8,497 nucleotides of DNA, taken from an uncultured Dorea sp. (GTDB lineage: Bacteria; Bacillota; Clostridia; Lachnospirales; Lachnospiraceae). How positions within the stretch are numbered: position 1 is the first letter of the stretch; each line of letters opens with the position of its first letter. The notes under the pieces were generated by a model that did no database searches, was not told the DNA's origin, and saw only the letters and a list, made by a program, of their open reading frames with translations. This document shows, one piece after another, positions 1-6,274 of this stretch. A program made the position numbers and the translations under genes. Location: contig CAJTRE010000057.1 in the NCBI GenBank assembly GCA_910578495.1, forward strand, positions 1-8,497, read 5' to 3'.

Positions 1-120
1 AATGAATTTTATGCTATCTATTGGACAGAGTATCGTTCTGTTAAGAATAGCGTAGGGGCAGAGCTTTCAGAACTGCCGGATTATCTGGAGGAGAAGCCGT
101 CTTTTGACAGGAAAGCATAA
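1..120 (+). CDS. C-terminal fragment of an unidentified protein
   Basis: Frame 1 is open from the first base to a TAA at 118-120, giving 39 residues that end ...EEKPSFDRKA. The start lies outside the window. The visible part is polar and acidic, with an aromatic stretch near its beginning (FYAIYWTEY) and no membrane helix. I do not recognise the family. It lies on the same strand as the next gene but is separated from it by 116 bp, so co-transcription is uncertain. The open frame could in principle be chance over so short a length, but it is on the same strand as everything to 3006 and has no competing frame. Confidence 0.5.
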   Translation, partial: NEFYAIYWTEYRSVKNSVGAELSELPDYLEEKPSFDRKA

Positions 121-236
121 ACAGGCGGCCATATTTGGGATTTTATGAGTAAGAAATAAAAATTCCAATTACATTACTAACAAGGCGCATGGGTGTTTGG
201 TATCAAAACGGCTGACGCTAACGGAGGAGAGAAAAA

Positions 237-761
237 ATGGGTATCAATGGGATAGTAACAGACTATTATCAGGCGGGATATGTGAACAATAAGTCCGCAC
301 AAGCAGAAGAAGGAAAAAATTTTGCAGAGATTGCAAGTCAGAAAGTAACAGAAGCGGAAAAAGAAACGGTGCGGGAAAATACTTTAAAGAGTATAGATTT
401 GTTTGGACCAAATGCTCCTGATGAAGTAAAGCAGGCTTGGTTGGAAGCAGAAGAAGAAACGGGTGTGCATATTGCCAAAGCCGGGTTATACATAACTCCT
501 GATGGAGAGCACGCCTGTTTTACACGACTTGCGGGACAAATTGCTGTCAAATGGGCGAAGGGTGAGTTGAATGAGACGGATCAGGTGGATCTGTTGGGGA
601 GTTCTGCCGAAAGTGCAATCAATGCAGTAAATAAGTGGATATATGATTTAGATCATCCGCTTGCAGGACAGCCAGCAAGGAGTATAGACGAACAGAGAAT
701 GATTATGCAGGAGAAGGCGTTCTATGAGGCGTTTCTTGAAAAGCTGAAGGGGATTTTATAA
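237..761 (+). CDS. Hypothetical soluble protein, 174 aa
   Basis: The ATG is preceded by GGAGGAGAG at 223-231, a strong ribosome site at good spacing, and the frame is uninterrupted. The protein has no signal peptide or membrane helix. Residues 1-20 are uncharged and rich in Gly, Tyr and Asn (MGINGIVTDYYQAGYVNN). Residues 21-50 are highly charged and probably helical. The core, about 50-140, contains FGPNAPDEVKQAW and LYITPDGEH, and the C-terminal helix (about 150-172) is again charged. Small Lachnospiraceae proteins with a similar Gly/Tyr-rich N-terminus exist, but I cannot name a family or function. It is followed after 82 bp by two lipoprotein genes on the same strand; whether it belongs to their operon is unclear because a small hairpin lies between. 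Confidence 0.8.
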   Translation: MGINGIVTDYYQAGYVNNKSAQAEEGKNFAEIASQKVTEAEKETVRENTLKSIDLFGPNAPDEVKQAWLEAEEETGVHIAKAGLYITPDGEHACFTRLAGQIAVKWAKGELNETDQVDLLGSSAESAINAVNKWIYDLDHPLAGQPARSIDEQRMIMQEKAFYEAFLEKLKGIL

Positions 762-779
762 TGATATCAGGGGTATCAT
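761..779 (+). repeat. Small inverted repeat directly after the 174-aa gene
   Basis: ATGATA at 761-766 is the reverse complement of TATCAT at 774-779. The RNA could extend this to eight pairs through a G-U pair and a C-G pair, leaving a three-base loop. It begins at the last base of the stop codon of the preceding gene. It is AT-rich and is followed by GGCGGGC, not a T-run, so it is not a convincing intrinsic terminator. It may be an attenuating or processing hairpin, or chance. Confidence 0.3.
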
Positions 780-843
780 AGGCGGGCTCCGATTGACATA
801 GGTTTTGTATCAAATTGACAGACATAGAAGGGAGTAGTTTTTT

Positions 844-1977
844 ATGAAAAAATCAATTACAGCAGGTTTGGCATTACTATGTGTATGCATGATAATACTG
901 GGAGGATGTTCTTCTGCTCCTGAAACAAAAACTTTTTCGTTTGAAAGTCCTCAAAAAATCATTGTCACATCTATCAGTGGAGAGAAGATGGAAGTCACGG
1001 ATGAAGATATAATACAGCAGATCACGGACAATATTACATCTATTCAGTTTGAAAGAGGAGAATCGAGCGAAGATACAAACGGCTTTGGTCCCATGATTTC
1101 ATGGTATGATATGAATGGCGATGTGATGGAAACTATCTCCGTTATGAGTAATGACACGATCATATACAACAGCTATTTCTGGACAGCTATGAACGGAAGC
1201 ATTGATATAGAAGTGATAAATGATGTTCTGTCAACAATTTTGGAAGATAATCAAGCCGGTGAAGAAGATTGGGAAGATAAGGCGCTTTTGGAAGAGTATG
1301 CGGCTTATGGTATTGAAAAAGAGGATAATTTCTATTATTACCAGGGTGAGTTGGTATATATTATCAAAGATGAGCGTCCTGACAGTTCCGTTTATAGGCT
1401 TAATACAGATTCAAAAGGAGCAGTCAGCATTAAGGTTATCCGGAATGCAGGGGGAGAAATCACGAGTGTTACTTATATGACTGAGGAAGAAGTGGCAAAG
1501 GCATTGCCCAAGATTTTAGGTGGCGCATCCCACTTAGATGGTGCAACAATGGAAGAGACAGAATATTCTGATATCAATGCTGAAGAATTAGCGGATACAT
1601 TTGGTATTATAATTTCATTGCCAGAGAATACAACTTGGATTACGGATAGTGAGTATTGTTTGGTAGATGAAAATAATTTGAAAATAACATACCACGATAC
1701 CGTAGCAGATGCGGATTGTACGTTATTAGTGGCTAAAAACGAAAATTTGAATTTGCCGGATAATGAGTATGATGAAACATTAAATGAGTCCTGGGAAGGT
1801 AAAACAATCAGCGGTCAGAACATTGTGGTAAAAGTACAACATGGGAAAAATGATGAAAATACGGTGCTTGCAACTTGGGAATATAATGAATACCGATTTG
1901 CAATCATAGGAGAAGTGAAAGAAATTTCTGAATCTATTCCCAAAGTTGCATTGAGCATTATCTATAAGCTGGACTGA
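844..1977 (+). CDS. Putative multidomain lipoprotein, 377 aa
   Basis: The N-terminus is a classic lipoprotein signal: MKKS, a hydrophobic stretch at 6-19, then lipobox LGGC with the lipidated Cys at residue 22. The mature protein should be anchored on the outer face of the membrane. A GAAGGGAG ribosome site (827-834) supports the ATG. Three regions can be made out. Residues 36-135 (IIVTSISGEKMEVTDEDII...) form an alpha/beta domain. Residues 145-220, with LLEEYAAYGI and FYYYQGELVYIIKDE, recall a domain I associate with the extracellular part of BlaR1/M56-type proteins in Lachnospiraceae. Residues 245-377 (FGIIISLPENTTW, then ATWEYNEYRFAIIGE) recall DUF4367-like domains of envelope-associated proteins. 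These assignments are from memory of motif shape, not from a search. The gene is 15 bp upstream of a second lipoprotein gene and probably forms an operon with it. Function unknown; a role in envelope sensing or protein-protein contact is inference. Confidence 0.85.
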   Translation: MKKSITAGLALLCVCMIILGGCSSAPETKTFSFESPQKIIVTSISGEKMEVTDEDIIQQITDNITSIQFERGESSEDTNGFGPMISWYDMNGDVMETISVMSNDTIIYNSYFWTAMNGSIDIEVINDVLSTILEDNQAGEEDWEDKALLEEYAAYGIEKEDNFYYYQGELVYIIKDERPDSSVYRLNTDSKGAVSIKVIRNAGGEITSVTYMTEEEVAKALPKILGGASHLDGATMEETEYSDINAEELADTFGIIISLPENTTWITDSEYCLVDENNLKITYHDTVADADCTLLVAKNENLNLPDNEYDETLNESWEGKTISGQNIVVKVQHGKNDENTVLATWEYNEYRFAIIGEVKEISESIPKVALSIIYKLD

Positions 1978-1992
1978 CTGAAAGGAGGCAGC

Positions 1993-3006
1993 ATGGGAAA
2001 ACGAATAGCATTTACTATAATAACAGCATGTGTTTTGTTGATAACAGGGTGTGGAGCTTCAAACAGTGCAGAGGCTCCCGCTGGTGCAGATAGTCAAATA
2101 GTGGAAAATGCGGGACAAACAGATATAGAGGAAAACATAGCAACAGATGGTGTTGCAGATTATCCGGCAGCGATCATGGTAAATGACACGGTTTATCTGT
2201 TGGAGGGTAATCCTATGCCCGCAGAAGTTGATGAAGGTGCGATTATTGGATATACAGAGTCATATACAGACACTTTTCCGGAAAATAACGGAGAGACTAA
2301 TTTTAATCCTGAATTGGGAATGCCCTATGCACAAGTGGAGGGCGGAATAGCAGTTTTATATAAGAACGAATGGTACTTAGGCACTCCACTTTCTAATGAA
2401 AATGCTATTGCCTTTACCGGGATAATCATTGACCATAATGTTGAGTCATTAGTGCCTGTTGTTTGTGTAAAAACGCTGGAAGAAGAAGTAATTCCGTATG
2501 AAGCGGTATTTTTTGAATTGCCGGAAGGCGAAGAAGATTGGGCATTAAAGATAGGTGCAGAAGTGCTTATTACTTGTTCCGGTGATTTTACAGAGCCAGC
2601 ACCGCACTATGGAACGCTTATCTCCATAAGAAATGCGGATACCGATGTATTATCACCGTTGGACGGAGTAACGATGGAAGTAACAGAATGTTCCGATACC
2701 AGTGTTGCCGTTAAAATTACGAATGATACAGATAAAAATATACAGTGCGGAGAGGACTTCTGTCTGGAAATGCAGGATGAAGAAACTGGTGAGTGGAGGG
2801 AACTGGATGAAGTAATTGACAATGCTGCTTTTAATGCGATTGCTTATATGGTTCAGAAAGATTCACCCTATGAAGCAGTTATTGACTTTGAATGGCTCTA
2901 TGGAAAACTGGAACCAGGCAGATACCGTATTGTAAAAACTGTTACGGATTTTAGGGGAACCGGGGACTATACAGATTATGCTTTTACAGCGGAATTTAGT
3001 ATTTAA
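1993..3006 (+). CDS. Putative lipoprotein with OB-fold-like and Ig-like domains, 337 aa
   Basis: The signal peptide ends in lipobox LITGC with Cys20, followed by a Ser/Ala/Gly/Glu linker to about residue 55. Residues 57-132 (YPAAIMVNDTVYLLEG, ESYTDTFPENNGETNF, IAVLYKNEWYLG) match the pattern of a small domain common in Lachnospiraceae lipoproteins and BlaR1-like proteins. Residues 138-213 (FTGIIIDHN, VFFELPEG, LKIGAEVLITCSG, APHYGTLISI) look like the YobA/DUF3221 OB-fold type. Residues 222-337 (GVTMEVTECSDTSVAVKITN to LEPGRYRIVKTV) resemble the bacterial Ig-like family Big_14. All three are recalled by pattern only. The ribosome site AAAGGAGG at 1981-1988 is only four bases from the ATG, slightly short but strong. 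The 15-bp gap indicates co-translation with the upstream lipoprotein. The gene converges on the histidine kinase gene. No enzymatic motif is visible. Confidence 0.87.
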   Translation: MGKRIAFTIITACVLLITGCGASNSAEAPAGADSQIVENAGQTDIEENIATDGVADYPAAIMVNDTVYLLEGNPMPAEVDEGAIIGYTESYTDTFPENNGETNFNPELGMPYAQVEGGIAVLYKNEWYLGTPLSNENAIAFTGIIIDHNVESLVPVVCVKTLEEEVIPYEAVFFELPEGEEDWALKIGAEVLITCSGDFTEPAPHYGTLISIRNADTDVLSPLDGVTMEVTECSDTSVAVKITNDTDKNIQCGEDFCLEMQDEETGEWRELDEVIDNAAFNAIAYMVQKDSPYEAVIDFEWLYGKLEPGRYRIVKTVTDFRGTGDYTDYAFTAEFSI

Positions 3007-3072
3007 GGATGAAATGTAGTACACACTTTGAAGGGTGCTGTTGATAAAATGGGATGTCGGGGGATTGATTAT

Positions 3073-3113
3073 GTCATGATGAACATATTATTGGGAGCAT
3101 TGTTCATCATGAC
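3073..3113. repeat. Perfect 13-bp inverted repeat between convergent genes
   Basis: GTCATGATGAACA at 3073-3085 is the exact reverse complement of TGTTCATCATGAC at 3101-3113, separated by 15 bp. It lies in the 138-bp gap between the second lipoprotein gene, ending at 3006, and the kinase gene, ending at 3145 on the other strand. That is where a bidirectional terminator is expected. However, the arms are only about 40% GC, the loop is long and neither side has more than a three-base T-run, so termination would be weak. Alternatives are an operator or the scar of a lost element. A possible reading frame from 3028 crosses this site but runs into the kinase gene antisense and is not supported. Confidence 0.6.
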
Positions 3114-3144
3114 TTTGTCATTATTAAGTTTGTCACTGCACTAT

Positions 3145-4512
3145 TTAGAGAGACTTAGGGAAGATCAAAGAGACCTTGTAACCCTTCTGTTCTTCACTTT
3201 CAATCTGCATAGTTCCTTTATGTGCATCTACAATCTGCCGTACCAACAGAACACCTAATCCATGTCGAAGATGCAAAGTTCTATCGGTGCTTTCCAGATA
3301 ATGTGTTTTGGCATTAAGCGCTTTCAGTTTTTCAGGGGATACACCAACTCCGTTGTCGGATATAATGATTGTTATTTCTTTCTCGCTGCATGATAATGAG
3401 ATGGTAATTTTACAGCCATTTGCATTATGGTTGATACTGTTCTGGATTAAATTTGTAACAGCCCGTTTAAGAAGAACTTCATCACCACGAATAAATTCCG
3501 TTTCACATTGTGGATCAGATTCAAATTCAAATACATATTTTTTATCAAGATCACTGTCCAGAAATTCACATACAACCTGTCGTGCCAGCTCTACCGGGTA
3601 AATATTACTGATGCGAAGTGGCTGCATATCGTATTCCAGTTTTGAGGTTAAATTCAAATCTTCGATCAGCCGTTTTATCTTTTCAGCCTGCTGACGGATT
3701 TCGGTCACTTTCTCCTGAACGTCGGCGTCCAGTTTATGGTTCTTTTCGAGGCTGCTGGAATATCCAAGAACCATTGATAATGGGGTGCGTATATCATGGG
3801 AAATACCACTGATCCAGTTTGCCCTTGCCGTATCCCGGCGCTGCAGCGTTTTAGATACATGGTTAAGTTTTGCGTTGATTTCGGACAATTCTCCCTGCTC
3901 TGCCAACTGCGTTTTTTGACCGGCAGCAATTTCCTCAATGCCGATAAGGATAGGTTTGATAGCTTTTTCTGTTTTTCGGCTGTTAAAGATAAAAAGCAGC
4001 AATACAATCCCGATATTCAGAAAAAATACAATGATGTACCCTATCGCATCAATTTTGATGCTTGCAATGGTTTTATATGCAGATAATTTCCAGTAACTGT
4101 CTTTCGGATAACCAAGGACTAGCAGACCATCGTTCCGGGCAGATACGAAAACAGGATAGTCCTCTAAATACCACCTTGCCATTTTTGCAATGTCTCCATA
4201 GGTGTATTGAACAGGAATGTCTGCCGGAAGTTTATAATTCCAGATGACATTACCCGTCGCATTATCTATCAGCATACACCATGCATGGTCTTGATCTAAT
4301 AAAGCTACAATATCATCCGGCAGAGTAAATTGCCCATCCACCTGTTGTAATTCATCAGATACACAGGGTAACAGGTGGGTAGGATTTTGATTTCCGCGGC
4401 TGACAGATACTATGATAAGACTTACAAATAAAAAAATATTCACTAAAATGAAAAAGCAAAACAGCTTAACACTGGAATGGACATACCGTTTGAAAAATTT
4501 TTGTATATTCAT
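3145..4512 (-). CDS. Sensor histidine kinase, two membrane helices, lantibiotic-sensor-like
   Basis: This is a membrane-bound kinase that should phosphorylate the adjacent response regulator. Order of parts in 455 residues: helix 1 at about 15-37; external domain 38-154; helix 2 at about 155-177; linker and coiled segment to about 230; DHp domain with the H-box SHDIRTP and phospho-acceptor His239; ATPase domain with N-box LIQNSINHN (358-363), G1 box DNGVG (386-390) and G2 box HGLG (417-420). All catalytic motifs are intact. The external domain carries 14 Asp/Glu against 8 Lys/Arg, with residues 51-83 holding eight acids and no Lys or Arg, and two cysteines (50 and 79) that could form a disulfide. 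This suits detection of cationic peptides (inference). The gene starts four bases after the regulator stop, with an AAAGGA element inside the end of the regulator gene. The divergent LanFEG-type transporter suggests it belongs with the CprK/SpaK/NisK functional class. Confidence 0.95.
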   Translation of the reverse strand: MNIQKFFKRYVHSSVKLFCFFILVNIFLFVSLIIVSVSRGNQNPTHLLPCVSDELQQVDGQFTLPDDIVALLDQDHAWCMLIDNATGNVIWNYKLPADIPVQYTYGDIAKMARWYLEDYPVFVSARNDGLLVLGYPKDSYWKLSAYKTIASIKIDAIGYIIVFFLNIGIVLLLFIFNSRKTEKAIKPILIGIEEIAAGQKTQLAEQGELSEINAKLNHVSKTLQRRDTARANWISGISHDIRTPLSMVLGYSSSLEKNHKLDADVQEKVTEIRQQAEKIKRLIEDLNLTSKLEYDMQPLRISNIYPVELARQVVCEFLDSDLDKKYVFEFESDPQCETEFIRGDEVLLKRAVTNLIQNSINHNANGCKITISLSCSEKEITIIISDNGVGVSPEKLKALNAKTHYLESTDRTLHLRHGLGVLLVRQIVDAHKGTMQIESEEQKGYKVSLIFPKSL

Positions 4513-4516
4513 AGGA

Positions 4517-5221
4517 TTACCCTGTTCCTTTCAAAATCAGCTTGTAACCGATTCCTTTGACCGTGACAAGAGATACCGGCGAAGATGGTTCCGCTTCAAT
4601 CTTCTCCCGGATATGCCGGATATGGGACATCAGTGTTTTTTCATATCCGACATATATGTCTCCGCAGACTGTCTGGCATAAAGAGCCGAGCGTTACAATG
4701 CGTCCTGCATTGCTGAATAGTTTTTGAAGTATCTCCACTTCTTTTGCAGTAAGGGAGACTGGATCGCAGCCTTCTTTGTATACCTGTGCCTGTCCTAAGT
4801 CCACTTTGCAGGCTTCTAATAAAAAACTTGTGTCCTCATTTTCTTTATATACCCGACGTAAAATCGCAGTGACACGCCATACAAATTCCTGTGCTAAAAA
4901 GGGTTTTACTATATAATCGTCCGCACCCACTTCAAATCCTCTGGCTTTATCATCAAACTCTCCTTTTGCCGTTAAAAACAGAATAGGTATATTGGTCTGT
5001 TCCCGGATCACCTTTGCAAGCATGAAACCGTCCATATCAGGCAGCATGACATCCAGGACTGCCAGATCGGGACGGGTGCCCAGCCTCTCCAAAGCACGAA
5101 GTGCTGTATCAGCGGTCAGTATATTTGTAAATCCATTTTCTTTCAAAATGGATTGGCACATCAACAGGATTGCAGGCTCATCATCAACTAATAAGATTGA
5201 TTTGTCCTTAATTGTACCCAT
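4517..5221 (-). CDS. OmpR/PhoB-family response regulator
   Basis: The receiver domain (about 8-122) has the acidic pair Asp13-Asp14, phospho-acceptor Asp57 in VLDVMLPD, switch Thr84 in FLTAKG and the invariant Lys106 in VKPF. The winged-helix DNA-binding domain (about 137-230) contains VSLTAKEVEIL and ends with VKGIGYKL, typical of OmpR-type wings. I place the start at 5221 (234 aa, MGTIKDK...) and not at the upstream in-frame ATG at 5245. The sequence AAAGGAAG at 5229-5236 gives good ribosome spacing to 5221, whereas the ATG at 5245 lies inside a TATAAT box. It is the first gene of the minus-strand operon, followed after four bases by its partner kinase. It probably activates the divergent transporter operon and possibly its own operon through repeats in the shared 5222-5371 gap. 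Confidence 0.95.
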   Translation of the reverse strand: MGTIKDKSILLVDDEPAILLMCQSILKENGFTNILTADTALRALERLGTRPDLAVLDVMLPDMDGFMLAKVIREQTNIPILFLTAKGEFDDKARGFEVGADDYIVKPFLAQEFVWRVTAILRRVYKENEDTSFLLEACKVDLGQAQVYKEGCDPVSLTAKEVEILQKLFSNAGRIVTLGSLCQTVCGDIYVGYEKTLMSHIRHIREKIEAEPSSPVSLVTVKGIGYKLILKGTG

Positions 5222-5243
5222 ATTTTCACTTCCTTTCCACGAC

Positions 5244-5273
5244 ATTATACCATATTTTCAATTATGGTATGAA
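5244..5273 (-). promoter_or_regulatory. Sigma-A-type promoter of the two-component operon
   Basis: On the minus strand there is a consensus TATAAT at 5249-5244 and a TTCATA (four of six matches to TTGACA) at 5273-5268, with an 18-bp spacer. Transcription would begin near 5237, giving a very short leader that only just contains the ribosome site at 5229-5236. The promoter overlaps an 8-bp inverted repeat and a 9-bp direct repeat, so regulation of it, possibly by its own regulator, is likely. The -10 is strong; the -35 assignment is less sure. Confidence 0.65.
5247..5270. promoter_or_regulatory. 8-bp perfect inverted repeat, candidate operator
   Basis: ATACCATA at 5247-5254 and TATGGTAT at 5263-5270 are exact reverse complements with an 8-bp spacer. 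The arm centres are 16 bp apart, about one and a half helical turns. The repeat lies over the -10 and spacer of the two-component promoter, where a bound protein would block RNA polymerase. A symmetric site suggests a dimeric repressor; an OmpR-type regulator more often uses direct repeats. Function is inferred from position. Confidence 0.45.
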
Positions 5274-5280
5274 TTATGGT
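5260..5280. repeat. 9-bp direct repeat with 12-bp period
   Basis: AATTATGGT occurs at 5260-5268 and again at 5272-5280. The first copy shares bases with the right arm of the inverted repeat. The repeats cover the region upstream of and across the -35 of the two-component promoter. Direct repeats about one helical turn apart are the usual form of OmpR-family binding sites, so this could be an autoregulatory site, but AT-rich chance repetition cannot be excluded. Confidence 0.4.
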
Positions 5281-5283
5281 TTC

Positions 5284-5305
5284 AAAATCAAGGTAAAATC
5301 AAGGT
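5284..5305 (+). promoter_or_regulatory. Tandem 11-bp repeat, candidate response-regulator site
   Basis: AAAATCAAGGT is present twice in perfect tandem, at 5284-5294 and 5295-5305. It contains the pentamer AAGGT twice with six bases between. A related AACGT follows at 5313-5317. An exact one-turn period of this kind is the known layout of sites for OmpR-family regulators of lantibiotic genes such as SpaR. Relative to a start near 5348 the pair lies at about -64 to -43, right where a class of activator contacts polymerase, upstream of a promoter lacking a good -35. The most likely reader is the regulator encoded at 4517-5221. The repeat is seen directly; the protein assignment is inferred. Confidence 0.6.
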
Positions 5306-5335
5306 TAACTCCAACGTAACGCAAAGTGGAAGGTA

Positions 5336-5341
5336 TATGAT
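5336..5341 (+). promoter_or_regulatory. Candidate -10 of the transporter operon
   Basis: TATGAT matches five of six bases of the consensus -10. At 16 to 18 bp upstream there is only ACGTAA/AACGTA-like sequence, so no usable -35 is seen. This combination, with the tandem repeat just upstream, suggests an activator-dependent promoter. The leader to the ATG at 5372 would be about 24 nt and contains the ribosome site AAAGGAG at 5356-5362. Confidence 0.5.
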
Positions 5342-5371
5342 GTAATCAGCTTAGGAAAGGAGCAGAAAAAA

Positions 5372-6274
5372 ATGATTGTATCAACAGAAAATTTGTCAAA
5401 AGAGTATGACGGTATTTATCGGGTTAATGATCTGGATATCCAAATCAACGAAGGAGATATTTATGGCTTTCTTGGTCCTAATGGTGCGGGCAAATCGACA
5501 ACAATGAAGATGCTGCTTGGTCTTGTCAAGCCCAGCAAAGGAAGTATTGAAATCATGGGAAAGTCATTCAACGAGAAAAACCGGCAGGAGATTCTGAAAA
5601 GCGTTGGCTCTCTGATTGAATCCCCGTCCTATTATGGTCATCTGACTGGCAGGGAAAATATGGAAATAATCCGCAGGCTGCTGGGCTTGCCCCGGAAAAA
5701 TATCGAGGAGGCAGTTCATATTGTCCGTATGGAAAAACAAATGGATAAGAAGGTCAAAAACTATTCACTTGGAATGAAGCAGCGGCTTGGAATTGCGATG
5801 GCACTGGCTCGCCGTCCTAAACTGCTTGTTTTGGATGAACCTACTAATGGTCTTGACCCGGCAGGTATTGAGGAAATGCGGGAATTGGTCAAAACACTGC
5901 CAACGAAGTATGGGATGACCGTTATGATTTCCAGCCATATCCTGAGTGAAGTAGATCAGATGGCAACTGTGGTCGGCATCATCAATCATGGTGAGCTGAT
6001 CTTTCAGGAAAATATGTCTGTCTTGGACGCACAGCGGCAGCCGTATATCATTCTGAGAACCAGTGATAATAACTTGGCTTGTCAGGTACTCAGAAATATG
6101 AATCCGTTAAGAACCGGGGACGGTTTGCAGTTAGGGGCTTTGTCAGATGAACAGACGGGTAAGGTGGTTCAAAACCTGTGTGCCAACAATATTGCTGTTT
6201 ACCGAGTTGAGGAACACAGGGAGAGCCTTGAGGACATTTTCCTCAATCTGACCGGAAAGGAGATGACCCTTTGA
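5372..6274 (+). CDS. lanF: Lantibiotic-protection ABC transporter ATP-binding protein (LanF type)
   Basis: This cytoplasmic ATPase should power export or membrane clearance of antimicrobial peptides by the two permeases encoded next to it. In 300 residues: Walker A GPNGAGKST (35-43); a Q-loop in which Gln is replaced by Glu83 (LIESPSYY), the E-loop known from LanF proteins such as NukF; signature YSLGMKQRLG (131-140); Walker B LLVLDEP with Asp155 and catalytic Glu156; and H-loop His189 in SSHI. Residues about 220-300 form the accessory C-terminal region of this subfamily. Length fits the lantibiotic-protection/BcrA branch. The ribosome site AAAGGAG at 5356-5362 supports the start, and the stop overlaps the next gene. 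The E-loop argues for LanF over the bacitracin-type BcrA. The natural substrate is not known, and no lantibiotic biosynthesis gene is in view. Confidence 0.94.
   Translation: MIVSTENLSKEYDGIYRVNDLDIQINEGDIYGFLGPNGAGKSTTMKMLLGLVKPSKGSIEIMGKSFNEKNRQEILKSVGSLIESPSYYGHLTGRENMEIIRRLLGLPRKNIEEAVHIVRMEKQMDKKVKNYSLGMKQRLGIAMALARRPKLLVLDEPTNGLDPAGIEEMRELVKTLPTKYGMTVMISSHILSEVDQMATVVGIINHGELIFQENMSVLDAQRQPYIILRTSDNNLACQVLRNMNPLRTGDGLQLGALSDEQTGKVVQNLCANNIAVYRVEEHRESLEDIFLNLTGKEMTL

Noticed and set aside
181..236. Possible structured leader or riboswitch before the 174-aa gene
   Set aside because: Short pairings (GTTT with AAAC, GCG with CGC) exist, but no known riboswitch core is recognisable and the stems are too short to support a call.
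793..820. Two TTGACA boxes before the first lipoprotein gene
   Set aside because: Exact -35 hexamers are present at 793-798 and 815-820, but no acceptable -10 lies 16-18 bp downstream of either, so no promoter is called, although one is expected in this gap.
3028..3258. Possible 76-aa membrane peptide starting at a TTG
   Set aside because: It has no ribosome site, starts with TTG, contains both arms of the 13-bp inverted repeat, and its second half is antisense to the end of the kinase gene.
5222..5245. Longer response-regulator start adding eight residues
   Set aside because: The upstream ATG lies within the TATAAT of the promoter and has no ribosome site, while the ATG at 5221 has AAAGGAAG at correct spacing.
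4992..5345. Plus-strand frame of 117 codons across the regulator start and the intergenic region
   Set aside because: It is antisense to the response regulator, has no ribosome site and runs through the regulatory repeats; it is a shadow frame.
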